Part shown: piece by piece, positions 16,598-26,056 of the stretch
Position numbering within the stretch: the stretch's first letter is position 1
How the letters are laid out: every line of letters begins with the position of its first letter
Source of the DNA: Sporosarcina sp. BP05
GTDB lineage: Bacteria > Bacillota > Bacilli > Bacillales_A > Planococcaceae
Assembly: GCF_014282005.1 (NCBI RefSeq)
Contig: NZ_JACFTD010000008.1
Coordinates: 124,001 to 188,000 of the forward strand
Direction of reading: 5' to 3'
Length of the DNA stretch: 64,000 bases
Position numbers and translations under genes: made by a program
The notes under the pieces: model-generated
Told to the model about the DNA's origin: nothing
What the model saw: the letters and a program-made list of their open reading frames with translations, nothing else
Database searches by the model: none

Positions 16598-18202
16598 ATG
16601 AAAAAGGGGAATAAAGCACTGTTAGCTCTACTCGTTACGGGGTTATTATTTGCAGGATGTAGCAAGGACAGTGACGCAGCATCCGAAGCTTATGAGCTAA
16701 AAGATATCACATTTCCATTGGAAGAAGCAGTGACCTTAAAGTTCATGACACAAAGTTCGCCTTTAGCACCGACAGATCCTAACGAAAAACTAATTTACAA
16801 ACGATTGGCGGAAGAAACGGGTGTCAATATTGAATGGAAAAACTATACGAGTGATTCGTTTGTTGAAAAGAGAAACTTGACAGTTGCGAGTGGCGATTTA
16901 CCAGATGCTATTTTAGATGCCGGCTACAATGATTATGATCTTCAAAAGTTAGGGAAGGATGGCACGATTATTGCTGTGGAAGATCTCATCGACCAGTACA
17001 TGCCTAACTTTAAAAAAGTATTGGAGGAAAAACCAGAGTACAAATCCATGATTACGGCAACAGACGGCCATATTTATGCTTTTCCATGGATTGAGGAATT
17101 GGGTGCAGGGAAAGAAAGTATTCACTCCATTGATACATTCCCATGGATTAACGTGGAGTGGCTGAACAATTTAGGATTGGATATGCCAACCAATGCAGAA
17201 GAGCTAAAAGAAGTGTTACTGGCTTTCAAAAATGATGATCCGAATGGCAATGGTCAAGCCGATGAAATCCCACTTTCTTTCATCATTAACCATGGAGGGG
17301 AAGACCTTGCGTTTTTATTCAATCCATTTGGTTTGGGCGATAACTGGGATCATACGGTCGTTTCCAATGACGGTAAAGTCGTTTTTACAGCAGCTGACGA
17401 AGGCTATCGCGATGCAATGATGTATTTTGCTGACCTATATAAAAACAACCTCATTGATGAAGAAGCTTTTGAACAAGACTTCAATACGTATTTGGCCAAA
17501 GGAAAAGACCTGAAATATGGATTATATTTCACATGGGACAAAGCCAATATTACTGGCGACAATGATCAGTATGAACTAATGCCACCACTTGCTGATGCGA
17601 CAGGAAATGTCCATGTTGCACGTACAAATGGTATGGGCTTTGACAGAGGGAAAATGGTCATTACAAGTACTAATAAAAACTTGGAGTTAACGGCCAAATG
17701 GATTGACCAACTTTATGATCCGGTGCAATCTGTGCAAAATAACTGGGGAACTTATGGCGATACAGAGCAACAAAATATCTTTGAGTTTGACGAAAGTGCC
17801 AATATGCTAAAACATCTTGCATTGGAAGGAACGGCACCTGTTGAGCTAAGACAAAAAACAAATATAGGCGGACCATTAGTAATTCTGGATGAATACTATG
17901 GAACAGTTACGACAAAGCCGGATGATGCTGTGGGGAGACTAAATTTAATGAAAGAAGTAATGGTGCCACATATGAATGCCGACAATATATATCCAAAAGT
18001 ATTTTTCTCTCTTGATGAGTTAAAAGAGCTATCGACGATCGAAGCAGATTTATTCGCTTATGTTCACAGAAAGCGAGCAGAGTGGATTAAAACTGGGAAA
18101 TCCGAAGAAGAGTGGGATGAGTATTTAGCAGAGCTAGATCGATTGAAGTTCCCTATCTGGCTACAAATTAAACAAGTTGGTTATGACCGGAATTCAAACT
18201 AA
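16598..18202 (+). CDS. Sugar-binding lipoprotein of the ABC importer (LplA/YtcQ type)
   Basis: A 534-aa extracytoplasmic binding protein with a lipoprotein signal (LFAGC, Cys21). The body has the features of large LplA-type binding proteins: PDAILDAGYNDYDLQKLG early, DPNGNGQADEIPLSF (a calcium-like loop) near 210, and a C-terminal helical end. Such proteins capture oligosaccharides and pair with LplB/LplC permeases. Context (two GH32 enzymes) points to fructo-oligosaccharides or sucrose. Confidence 0.9.
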   Translation: MKKGNKALLALLVTGLLFAGCSKDSDAASEAYELKDITFPLEEAVTLKFMTQSSPLAPTDPNEKLIYKRLAEETGVNIEWKNYTSDSFVEKRNLTVASGDLPDAILDAGYNDYDLQKLGKDGTIIAVEDLIDQYMPNFKKVLEEKPEYKSMITATDGHIYAFPWIEELGAGKESIHSIDTFPWINVEWLNNLGLDMPTNAEELKEVLLAFKNDDPNGNGQADEIPLSFIINHGGEDLAFLFNPFGLGDNWDHTVVSNDGKVVFTAADEGYRDAMMYFADLYKNNLIDEEAFEQDFNTYLAKGKDLKYGLYFTWDKANITGDNDQYELMPPLADATGNVHVARTNGMGFDRGKMVITSTNKNLELTAKWIDQLYDPVQSVQNNWGTYGDTEQQNIFEFDESANMLKHLALEGTAPVELRQKTNIGGPLVILDEYYGTVTTKPDDAVGRLNLMKEVMVPHMNADNIYPKVFFSLDELKELSTIEADLFAYVHRKRAEWIKTGKSEEEWDEYLAELDRLKFPIWLQIKQVGYDRNSN

Positions 18203-18220
18203 TAGAGGAGGAAATAGTGA

Positions 18221-19675
18221 TTGACGACTTATAATCTTGAGAAGTATAAACCAACCTTACACTTTGCACCACAAAAAAATTGGATGAATGATCCGAACGG
18301 AATGGTATATTTTAAAGGTGAATATCATTTATTCTTTCAATATAATCCTAATGATAGTATATGGGGTCCCATGCATTGGGGCCATGCTGTCAGTCAGGAT
18401 ATGATTGACTGGCAGGAGTTGCCGATTGCCCTCTATCCAGATGAATTAGGGACGATTTTTTCAGGAAGTGCTGTAGTAGATTGGCATAATACATCGGGTT
18501 TTTTCCCGGTTGAGCCAGGAATTGTAGCGATTTTTACGCATCATTTGGATAAGGAAGATGGAACGCCGGCCATTCAAACCCAAAGTCTTGCCTATAGTCA
18601 TGACCAAGGCCGAACATGGACAAAGTACGAAGGGAATCCTGTACTTCAACACCCAACAAAAGTAGATTTTAGGGATCCGAAAGTGTTTTGGCATACTGAA
18701 ACGGCCAAATGGTTGATGACGTTAGCGACAGGACAAACGGTAACTTTTTACTCTTCATCAAACTTAATAGATTGGCGGTTTGAAAGTGAATTTGGGGATA
18801 ATATTGGTTCTCATGATGGCGTTTGGGAATGTCCTGATCTATTTGAATTAGGTGTGGACAATAGTGAAGAGAAGAAGTGGGTGCTATTGGTCAGTATTGG
18901 GGACAGCCCTCAATTCGAGAGTGGCTCAAGAACGCAATACTTTGTAGGTTCTTTTGATGGCTCTACTTTTACAGCTGATAACCAAGAGATTCAGTGGCTG
19001 GATTTTGGCAAAGACAATTATGCAGGTGTTAGTTTTTCGGATATACCTAAGGAAGATGGTCGAAGAATTTATCTGGGCTGGATGAGTAATTGGCGCTATG
19101 CCAACCAAGTACCGACTGAGGGTTGGAGAAGTCAGATGACGTTGCCGAGAACACTAGCGTTACAACATATTGGAGATCAACTACTGGTCGTTCAAAATCC
19201 TGTCAAGGAACTAGATTCATACTTTACAAAAGTTGTTGAAATTGACGATGTGTTAATCAACAGCGAAGAGACGAAAACATTTGCTGTGGATAAGCCAAGT
19301 GTAGAGATTGTTTTAGAGATTGATAATCATGACGCGAAGCAATTCGGTATCGTGTTGTCCCATACGGAAAGCCAAAAAACATTACTAACAATAGATTCAG
19401 AGACGAATCATATCACGTTGGATAGAAAGAATTCGGGAGAAATTACATTCTCGAAAAACTTTTCGAATCTCCAAGAATTGAACCTACAAGTTACAAGTCA
19501 GGTGAAATTGCGAATTATTGTAGATTCATCGTCTATTGAAATATTCGTGAATGAGGGTGCTTATGCTGTAACGAGCTTGATTTATCCGGATAAGGTCTGT
19601 GAAGAGATTGTCCTTTTTGCATCAGGTGGAGCTATCCAGTTAACAAATAGCTATATTTCAGCAAGTCACTCATGA
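18221..19675 (+). CDS. Intracellular GH32 beta-fructosidase (sucrose/fructan hydrolase)
   Basis: A 484-aa GH32 enzyme without a signal peptide, so cytosolic. The five-bladed catalytic domain contains WMNDPNG (21-27, nucleophile Asp24), FRDP (150-153, transition-state Asp152) and WECPD (acid/base Glu203), followed by a C-terminal beta-sandwich from about 340. It splits fructose from imported sucrose, its phosphate or short fructans. The start is TTG 18221, fixed by GAGGAGG; no ATG is nearby. It lies between the importer and fructokinase genes. Confidence 0.94.
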   Translation: MTTYNLEKYKPTLHFAPQKNWMNDPNGMVYFKGEYHLFFQYNPNDSIWGPMHWGHAVSQDMIDWQELPIALYPDELGTIFSGSAVVDWHNTSGFFPVEPGIVAIFTHHLDKEDGTPAIQTQSLAYSHDQGRTWTKYEGNPVLQHPTKVDFRDPKVFWHTETAKWLMTLATGQTVTFYSSSNLIDWRFESEFGDNIGSHDGVWECPDLFELGVDNSEEKKWVLLVSIGDSPQFESGSRTQYFVGSFDGSTFTADNQEIQWLDFGKDNYAGVSFSDIPKEDGRRIYLGWMSNWRYANQVPTEGWRSQMTLPRTLALQHIGDQLLVVQNPVKELDSYFTKVVEIDDVLINSEETKTFAVDKPSVEIVLEIDNHDAKQFGIVLSHTESQKTLLTIDSETNHITLDRKNSGEITFSKNFSNLQELNLQVTSQVKLRIIVDSSSIEIFVNEGAYAVTSLIYPDKVCEEIVLFASGGAIQLTNSYISASHS

Positions 19676-19699
19676 TATGTACGGAGAGGAGAATGTGTC

Positions 19700-20566
19700 T
19701 TGCTAGGTGCAATTGAAGCAGGTGGAACAAAGTTTATCTGTGCTGTGGGGGATATGGATTTTAATGTGATTGAGCTAATTGAAATTCCAACGACAACCCC
19801 TGCTGAGACTATGGTGAAAGTTCAGGAATTCTTTCAACAATTTGAGATTCAAGCATTAGGAGTGGGCTCATTCGGTCCGGCTGATATTAACCCGAACTCT
19901 GCAAGTTATGGTTGTATTACAACGACACCTAAAGTACAATGGCAGCATTTTAATATCCTGTCATCGTTAAAAGAGTACTTGGATGTCCCGATGGTGTTCG
20001 ATACGGATGTCAATATTGCCGCATTGGGTGAGGCGAAGTTTGGAGCTGCTCAGGATGTTGATAGCTGTATCTATATCACAGTTGGGACTGGAATCGGCGT
20101 GGGCGCGGTGAATAAGGGTAAGATGCTGCATGGAATTAGTCATCCTGAAATGGGGCATGTCACGGTCAGAAGGCATCCAGATGATCATTTCGAGGGCGAT
20201 TGTCTATTTCACCGTGATTGTTTGGAGGGACTAGCCTCTGGACCAGCGATTGAAAAAAGATGGGACCAGAAAGCTGTGTTGCTTGAAGGTCGACCGGAAG
20301 TGTGGGAAATCGAAGGCTATTATATCGCTCAAGCGTTAATGACGTATATACTAACGCTATCACCCGAAAGAATTATTCTCGGTGGTGGGGTCATGAGGCA
20401 AAGACAATTGTTGCCTGTTATTTATAAACATTTGCAGGCGATGAATAATCATTATTTGGCTTTCCCACAGCTAGAGGACCAGATATCTGATTATATTGTA
20501 ACACCTGGCATTGAAGGGTTTTCAGCGATTAAAGGTGCATTTTATTTGGCGAAGGGTGAGTTGTAA
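19700..20566 (+). CDS. ROK family fructokinase
   Basis: A 288-aa sugar kinase. N-terminal phosphate loop GAIEAGGTKFIC, then VDTDVN-like (FDTDVNIAALGE), the nucleotide motif VGTGIGVGAV, and a zinc-site/ROK segment HPEMGHVTVRRHPDD with GDCLFHRDCLEGLASG. These match the ScrK/GmuE type that phosphorylates fructose. TTG 19700 is used, with GGAGAGGA ten bases upstream. It would phosphorylate fructose released by the preceding GH32 enzyme. Confidence 0.92.
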   Translation: MLGAIEAGGTKFICAVGDMDFNVIELIEIPTTTPAETMVKVQEFFQQFEIQALGVGSFGPADINPNSASYGCITTTPKVQWQHFNILSSLKEYLDVPMVFDTDVNIAALGEAKFGAAQDVDSCIYITVGTGIGVGAVNKGKMLHGISHPEMGHVTVRRHPDDHFEGDCLFHRDCLEGLASGPAIEKRWDQKAVLLEGRPEVWEIEGYYIAQALMTYILTLSPERIILGGGVMRQRQLLPVIYKHLQAMNNHYLAFPQLEDQISDYIVTPGIEGFSAIKGAFYLAKGEL

Positions 20567-20625
20567 ATAGGGACCCCCTAACACCGAAGCGGATTCAATG
20601 GCATTCTTAATTTCAACTTATCTAG
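20567..20625 (+). repeat. Fragment of a palindromic intergenic element
   Basis: CCCCTAACACCGAAGCGG followed by ATTCAATGG closely resembles the right part of the element at 40005-40170 (CCCCTAGCGCCGAAGCGG then TATTCAATGG). Probably a truncated copy; the rest of this 154-bp gap is AT-rich. Confidence 0.5.
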
Positions 20626-20720
20626 AATCAAAATTCGAGATCAAATCGATTGTATTTATGCAATTGGTTTGGTCTTAAATTTTGCTTAAAAGCTCTTAAA
20701 TTAGGGGGAGTGAAGATGTA

Positions 20721-22580
20721 TTGAAAATGAAAAGACTAATTGTTACGATGATGGGGATGTTGATTTTTCTAGTCGGATGCAGTGAAGTTGAACCAGATAT
20801 AAAGGGGGATAAAGATTTGGAGGTAGTGGGTCTTCGTGACAAGCCGGCAGCGAATGCTGATTATTATACGGAAATGTATCGGCCACAGTACCATTTTTCA
20901 ACGCCATCAGGGAATTTAGCAGATCCGAATGGACTAATATACTTTGAAGGAGAATATCATTTATTTCATCAAAAGAATGGCAACTGGGCGCATGCCATTA
21001 GTACAGATATGCTTAATTGGGAGCATTTCCCCGTTGCTTTGGAGCATGATTTACTTGGGCAGGCCTTATCTGGTAGCACGGTTGTGGACTGGCATGATTC
21101 CAGCGGATTGTTTGATGGGAAGGTAGGTTTAGTTGCCTTTTATACGAGTACTGAGGGCGGAGAAGCACAGGGTATGGCCTATAGTAAGGATAAAGGGAGA
21201 ACATGGGAGCGTTATAAAGGCAATCCGATTATTGGAAATCCAGGTATAAAAGACTTTCGCGATCCTAAAGTATTTTGGCATGAGGATACAAATAAGTGGG
21301 TAATGGTGGTTTCTACGAATCAGAGTGTTACGTTCTACAATTCTTCTAACTTGATTGATTGGACGTTTCAGAGTCAATTCGGAGATGATGAAGGTTCGCA
21401 TGTCGCTGTATGGGAGTGTCCGGAATTATTCCAGCTATCTGTGGACGGGGAAAAGGGAAATAAGAAGTGGGTTCTGCATGTTAGTGTCGGGGATAATGAT
21501 GTAACGAATGGTTCAACGGCTCAATATTTCATCGGAGAATTTGATGGAATGACGTTTGTAAATGACAACCCCCCAGAAACAGTACTAACAACTGATTTTG
21601 GACAAGATTTTTATGCGGCACAGTCATTTTCTGATATACCTGATGAGGATGGTCGAAGGATCTGGCTTGGCTGGATGGCGAATTGGCGCTATCCATACCA
21701 ATCCCCAACAGATCCATGGATGGGCTCAATGACGATTCCGCGTGAGTTATCACTTCGGACAATTGAAGATGGTAGTATTCGAATTTTCCAAGGACCTATT
21801 AAAGAAATAGAGAGCTTACGGGCAGGTGCTCATCATGTGGAGGCATTCCAATTAGAAGGCGACCATCCGATTGATACATTTATGAGTACAACATTTGAAT
21901 TTGAAATGATTGTTGAATGGGATGATGTAGAAGAGTTCGGCATTCGTCTCCGACAATCTGAGGAGGAAGAAACTGTATTTGGCGTCGATACAGCGACGAA
22001 AAAAATATTTTTGGATCGTTCAAATGCAGGGCTGAAACAATTAACGGATCGCAACGGAAATATGTTTCAGTTCGGCAATCGTCACGAAACAGAATATCCA
22101 ATGGGGCGAAAACAGATTAAAATAAGAGGTCTTGTGGATGAATCTTCAATTGAGCTATTTGTCAATGAAGGTGAATTTACATTCACTAAATTGATCTATA
22201 CAAAACCGACAAATAATGCAATTGAATTATATACAAAGGGTGGTAGTGTGGATGTCGTGCTATTGGACTTCTTTGAATTGAATTCGACATGGCGAAAACG
22301 TCCCCAAGCAGATGAGATGACGGGGATTGTAGTCAGTGAAGAATATATCACGTTAAAAGTTGGAGAAATGACGACTGTTAAGGCACAGGTGAAGCCGAAT
22401 GGTTATGTTTATGATGAAAGCTATACATGGGAAGTTGAACTGCCGAATATAGTGGGAATCACAGAGCAGGATGATTCAACGATTTCTGTGAAAGCTTTGG
22501 AATCTGGTGTTACGAATATTACTATAAGTGATGCAAGTGGCAAGGTTACTAAGGTGATGAAGGTCAGGGTTCATTCGTGA
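20721..22580 (+). CDS. Exported GH32 fructanase lipoprotein with C-terminal Big-like domain
   Basis: A 619-aa enzyme with a lipoprotein signal (LVGC, Cys20), so surface-anchored. The GH32 domain shows GNLADPNG (nucleophile Asp69; the usual Asn before Asp is Ala), FRDP (179-182) and WECPE (Glu232). After the beta-sandwich, about residues 535-619 form a bacterial Ig-like (Big_2 type) domain beginning [16 protein letters not shown]. It probably cuts levan or inulin at the cell surface and feeds the ABC importer. TTG 20721 (GGGGGAG ten bases upstream) or ATG 20727 is the start. Confidence 0.92.
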   Translation: MKMKRLIVTMMGMLIFLVGCSEVEPDIKGDKDLEVVGLRDKPAANADYYTEMYRPQYHFSTPSGNLADPNGLIYFEGEYHLFHQKNGNWAHAISTDMLNWEHFPVALEHDLLGQALSGSTVVDWHDSSGLFDGKVGLVAFYTSTEGGEAQGMAYSKDKGRTWERYKGNPIIGNPGIKDFRDPKVFWHEDTNKWVMVVSTNQSVTFYNSSNLIDWTFQSQFGDDEGSHVAVWECPELFQLSVDGEKGNKKWVLHVSVGDNDVTNGSTAQYFIGEFDGMTFVNDNPPETVLTTDFGQDFYAAQSFSDIPDEDGRRIWLGWMANWRYPYQSPTDPWMGSMTIPRELSLRTIEDGSIRIFQGPIKEIESLRAGAHHVEAFQLEGDHPIDTFMSTTFEFEMIVEWDDVEEFGIRLRQSEEEETVFGVDTATKKIFLDRSNAGLKQLTDRNGNMFQFGNRHETEYPMGRKQIKIRGLVDESSIELFVNEGEFTFTKLIYTKPTNNAIELYTKGGSVDVVLLDFFELNSTWRKRPQADEMTGIVVSEEYITLKVGEMTTVKAQVKPNGYVYDESYTWEVELPNIVGITEQDDSTISVKALESGVTNITISDASGKVTKVMKVRVHS

Positions 22581-23185
22581 AAATTAATGCACTCAAATTT
22601 CATAGTACGAGTAGACGCACAATGAAAACAGAAAAAGAAAAAATGCTGGCTGGCGAATTGTATCGTCCCTCGGATCTTGAATTAACAAAAGAACGGGAAA
22701 ACGCTCGTCGGTTAACGAGGTTATTTAATGAGACGATGGAAAGTGAGCATAGTGAACGGACTAGATTATTAAAAGAGCTATTTGGTTCGACTGGCAAGGA
22801 TCTTAATATTGAGCCAAGCTTACGCTGTGATTATGGTTCTAACATCCATGTCGGTGAAAATTTTTACGCCAATTTTGATTGTGTGTTTTTGGATGTATGT
22901 GAAATTAGGATTGGTGATAATTGTATGATTGCTCCAGGTGTACATATTTACACAGCTACTCATCCACTAGATCCTACAGCACGAATTTCGGGTGTGGAAT
23001 ATGGTAAGCCAGTCACAATTGGTGATAACGTTTGGATTGGTGGTAGAGCTGTAATTAACCCTGGAATAACAATCGGAAATAATGTGGTGATTGCGTCAGG
23101 TGCGATTGTGATAAAGGATATACCGGATAATGTGGTTGTAGGTGGAAACCCGGCGAAAGTTATAAAAGAGATTGATGTGGAGTGA
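22577..23185 (+). CDS. Maltose/galactoside O-acetyltransferase family protein
   Basis: A left-handed beta-helix acetyltransferase. Acetyl-CoA dependent modification of sugars is expected. Family hallmarks: [12 protein letters not shown] near the N-terminus, [19 protein letters not shown], catalytic His in YTATHPLD, and the hexapeptide repeats IGDNVWIGG and [16 protein letters not shown] 22577 overlaps the previous stop (GTGA) and has an AAGGTCAGGG site, giving 202 aa. The family's usual N-terminus matches ATG 22622, which has only a weak site, so the start is undecided. Confidence 0.88.
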   Translation: MKINALKFHSTSRRTMKTEKEKMLAGELYRPSDLELTKERENARRLTRLFNETMESEHSERTRLLKELFGSTGKDLNIEPSLRCDYGSNIHVGENFYANFDCVFLDVCEIRIGDNCMIAPGVHIYTATHPLDPTARISGVEYGKPVTIGDNVWIGGRAVINPGITIGNNVVIASGAIVIKDIPDNVVVGGNPAKVIKEIDVE

Positions 23186-23283
23186 TGGCTACTTATACCA
23201 CGGGATTATTAAAAGCCTAAGTACGATGAGTAAAGAAGTAATAGGATTTATGACGGAGGCTTTGAAATAATAGTTTGTGGTGA

Positions 23284-23320
23284 TAGACACTTGTTCAACC
23301 AAGTGGCTGTCGCTTTTTTT
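23284..23320 (+). terminator. Terminator of the fructan operon
   Basis: GACACTTG and CAAGTGGCTGTC form a stem with a two-base bulge, followed by GCTTTTTTT. Confidence 0.7.
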
Positions 23321-23443
23321 GTGGAATTATTCGTATCCTTCCAACTCTCACTTCCTTCTGTTAATAACTGAAAATAAAGATATGTATATAAGCGAGTTTA
23401 CAGTATAATTTAGCCAACGTGCTTTTAAAATGGGGGGATTACG

Positions 23444-25183
23444 CTGTTAGACTTGCTTGTCATAATGTTGGAGAGAGTGGGTATGATTGTAGCGGTTGCC
23501 TTCATCTTAACTCGATTTCAGTTCTTTAAAAATTTGGTTCATCATGATAAATTGAATCGCAAGCAGGAGATTACGGCGATTTTGTTCTTTGGGTTTTTCG
23601 GTATTGTGGGTACGTATTTTGGGGTTGCGCTTAATATGAATACACTGCATTTTAATAGTGTCGCAACGGTATTGACGTCGGATGAGGCAATTGCGAACTC
23701 GCGTGTTATTGGCGTTGTTGCTGCTGGTTTATTAGGGGGCTACCGTGTGGGAATTGGGGCGGGACTGATTGCCGGAATTCATCGCATGACATTGGGTGGT
23801 TTTACAGCAATCTCTTGTGGTTTGTCAACAATCGTTGCAGGGGTGGTCGCCGGTGCTTTTTATAGTAAAGGGAAAGCACTTAAACCACTTACTGTGTTTG
23901 GCATTGGTGCACTTGCGGAAGCCATGCAGATGAGCATGATTCTATTGATTTCCAAACCATATGAAAAAGCATTTACTCTGGTTGAGGTAATCGGAGTGCC
24001 GATGATTCTGGCCAATGGCGTCGGTACAGCCCTTTTTCTGTTGATTGTCCATAATGTCGTTGGTGAACAGGAGAGAGTGACGGCATTGCAGGCACAGAAA
24101 ACGTTGCGCATTGCTAACCAGACACTCGGTTACTTGCGAACGGGCATGAACACAGACACTGCTCAAGCTGTCTGCACGATTTTATTTCGTGAATTACAAC
24201 CCAGTGCGGTTGCCATGACGAATAAAACAGATATCCTTGCCCATGTTGGAATAGCCAGTGACCACCACAAGGTAGGCAGTCCGATTCGTACGGATGAAAC
24301 AAGAGATGTCATTCATCATGGCGAGTTGGTTGTTGTCAATGATGGTACCATCCACTGTGATTATCCGGGCTGTCGATTAGGGGCGGCAGTAATCGCCCCT
24401 CTCATAAGGCGTGGAGAAACGATTGGGACGCTAAAACTGTATTATCCATCTGAAAAAGTGATTACGGATGTCAGCATCGAGCTGATTGCTGGATTAAGTT
24501 CGCTATTAAGTAACCAATTAGAAATCGCGGAAACCGATCGTGCGTATCAGTTGGCAAAAGAAGCGGAAATCAAAGCATTGCAGGCACAGATTAGCCCTCA
24601 CTTTTTATTTAATTCCATGAATATTATTGTGTCCTTAATTCGAACGGATCCCGATCAGGCGAGGAAATTATTGACGTCTCTATCCTACTTCTTGCGTCAG
24701 AATGTAACAGGTACAACGGCATCTCAAATATCTTTGGAACAAGAACTGTCGCACGTAAAAGCATATTTGCAAATTACAGAAGCAAGATTTGTAGATAGAC
24801 TGACCATTTTGTATGACGTGGATGATAATCTATTGGCTCAAAAGATTCCGCCTTTCACATTGCAACCAATTGTTGAAAATGCCATTCACCACGGCATTAA
24901 TGATATGGTGAAAAATAGTATCATTAAAATGACTGTGCATAATGTAGGTACGGAAATAGAAATAAGGGTGGAAGACAATGGGAAGGGAATAACTCCAGAA
25001 CGGATTGCCATTTTAGGATTGGCGCAGATTGAATCTGAAACTGGAACGGGAGTGGGGCTATTCAATGTTAATCGCCGCTTAATGATGACGTTTGGAGACC
25101 AAGCCGCATTATCAATCAAAAGCGAACGGAATGAAGGGGCGGTAATTTCATTTCGTATCCCCAAATTGGAGGTAGGCGTGTGA
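23444..25183 (+). CDS. LytS-type sensor histidine kinase
   Basis: Membrane sensor kinase with an N-terminal 5TM-5TMR_LYT region (residues 1-200, helices plus GIHRMTLGGFTA), a GAF-like domain (about 225-370), and a HisKA_7TM-like catalytic part with QISPHFLFNSMN (phosphoacceptor His) and PIVENAIHHG (N box). Starting at CTG 23444 gives MLDLLVIMLERVG, as LytS proteins usually begin, with GGGGGG six bases upstream. The first standard codon, TTG 23453, sits 15 bases away. Coupled to the regulator by a TGATG junction. Confidence 0.9.
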   Translation: MLDLLVIMLERVGMIVAVAFILTRFQFFKNLVHHDKLNRKQEITAILFFGFFGIVGTYFGVALNMNTLHFNSVATVLTSDEAIANSRVIGVVAAGLLGGYRVGIGAGLIAGIHRMTLGGFTAISCGLSTIVAGVVAGAFYSKGKALKPLTVFGIGALAEAMQMSMILLISKPYEKAFTLVEVIGVPMILANGVGTALFLLIVHNVVGEQERVTALQAQKTLRIANQTLGYLRTGMNTDTAQAVCTILFRELQPSAVAMTNKTDILAHVGIASDHHKVGSPIRTDETRDVIHHGELVVVNDGTIHCDYPGCRLGAAVIAPLIRRGETIGTLKLYYPSEKVITDVSIELIAGLSSLLSNQLEIAETDRAYQLAKEAEIKALQAQISPHFLFNSMNIIVSLIRTDPDQARKLLTSLSYFLRQNVTGTTASQISLEQELSHVKAYLQITEARFVDRLTILYDVDDNLLAQKIPPFTLQPIVENAIHHGINDMVKNSIIKMTVHNVGTEIEIRVEDNGKGITPERIAILGLAQIESETGTGVGLFNVNRRLMMTFGDQAALSIKSERNEGAVISFRIPKLEVGV

Positions 25184-25911
25184 TGCGAACAATCCGTACC
25201 TTAATCGTAGATGACGAACGATATGCCCGTGAAGAATTAACGTATTTGCTCAGCAAATTTCCCGACGTTCAAGTGGTGGGGGAAGCAGAAAGTGGAGAAA
25301 CCGCCATTTTAAAAACAGTACAATTACTGCCAGACGTCGTTTTTTTAGATGTGGAGATGCCTAAAATGAATGGGGTCGAAGTCGCTAAAGTACTGGTAGA
25401 GTTAAAAAAAGTTCCGCTTATCATTTTTGCAACGGCCTATCCTCAATTTGCAGCTGAAGCGTTTCGAATTAATGCCATTGATTATTTATTGAAACCGTAT
25501 GATGAGGGGCAACTGAAACAGACGATTGAAAGAATCGATAAAGTTGTCTACCCAAAAGAAAAAGTGGATGCGATAAGCAATCTTGGTAAATTGGCAGTTG
25601 AAAAGGAAGGTGAAATTGACTACATTTACATTAAGGATATTTTGTACATGTATCGTGATGAGAAAGTGACAAAAATTATTACACAAAAGTGTGACTATGA
25701 AATTAAGACTTCGTTGAAAGAATTGGAAAGTCGTTTAGTATCGTTTTCATTTTTTCGGATACATAAGGGCTATCTCATTAACTTGAAGTATGTTAGCCGG
25801 TTAACGCCATGGTTTAATGGGGCCTACCAACTGGAATTAGAAGGCAGAGATGAGAAGTTGTCTGTCAGCCGTAACTACGTGAAAGATCTTCGACAACGAT
25901 TGGAAATGTGA
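25183..25911 (+). CDS. LytTR-family response regulator
   Basis: A 242-aa regulator: receiver domain (TLIVDDERYAREEL; phosphoacceptor Asp in VVFLDVEMPKMNG; Lys in YLLKPYDE) and a C-terminal LytTR DNA-binding domain from about residue 145 (IYIKDILYMYRDEKV, FFRIHKGYLINLKYV). ATG 25183 overlaps the kinase stop by one base. LytTR regulators bind paired direct repeats; such a pair lies in front of the cstA-like gene downstream, its probable target. Confidence 0.93.
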   Translation: MRTIRTLIVDDERYAREELTYLLSKFPDVQVVGEAESGETAILKTVQLLPDVVFLDVEMPKMNGVEVAKVLVELKKVPLIIFATAYPQFAAEAFRINAIDYLLKPYDEGQLKQTIERIDKVVYPKEKVDAISNLGKLAVEKEGEIDYIYIKDILYMYRDEKVTKIITQKCDYEIKTSLKELESRLVSFSFFRIHKGYLINLKYVSRLTPWFNGAYQLELEGRDEKLSVSRNYVKDLRQRLEM

Positions 25912-25928
25912 TAGATGAAAAGAGTTAG

Positions 25929-25999
25929 AGCATGTTAATCTACTACTTTCACATCTTGGGCTAGATTTAAAGCATGTTAGGCTAAAACAATCATATTAT
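25929..25999 (+). promoter_or_regulatory. cstA-like promoter with paired direct repeats (putative LytTR sites)
   Basis: AGCATGTTA occurs at 25929-25937 and again at 25971-25979, 42 bp apart (four helical turns). The second copy covers the -35 position of a TATTAT -10 box at 25994-25999, where no good -35 exists. This is the layout expected for an activator that binds as a dimer on one face of DNA. Confidence 0.62.
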
Positions 26000-26021
26000 C
26001 AGAAAACTTCACCTACAATGA

Positions 26022-26037
26022 ATGAAAGCGATGCCAT
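26022..26037 (+). promoter_or_regulatory. cre-like site before cstA-like gene
   Basis: ATGAAAGCGATGCCAT matches the CcpA consensus WTGNAANCGNWWNCAW except one W position. It lies between the promoter and the ribosome site, where binding would block transcription when glucose is plentiful. Confidence 0.4.
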
Positions 26038-26056
26038 TCAAAAAGGGGGAGTTTTC

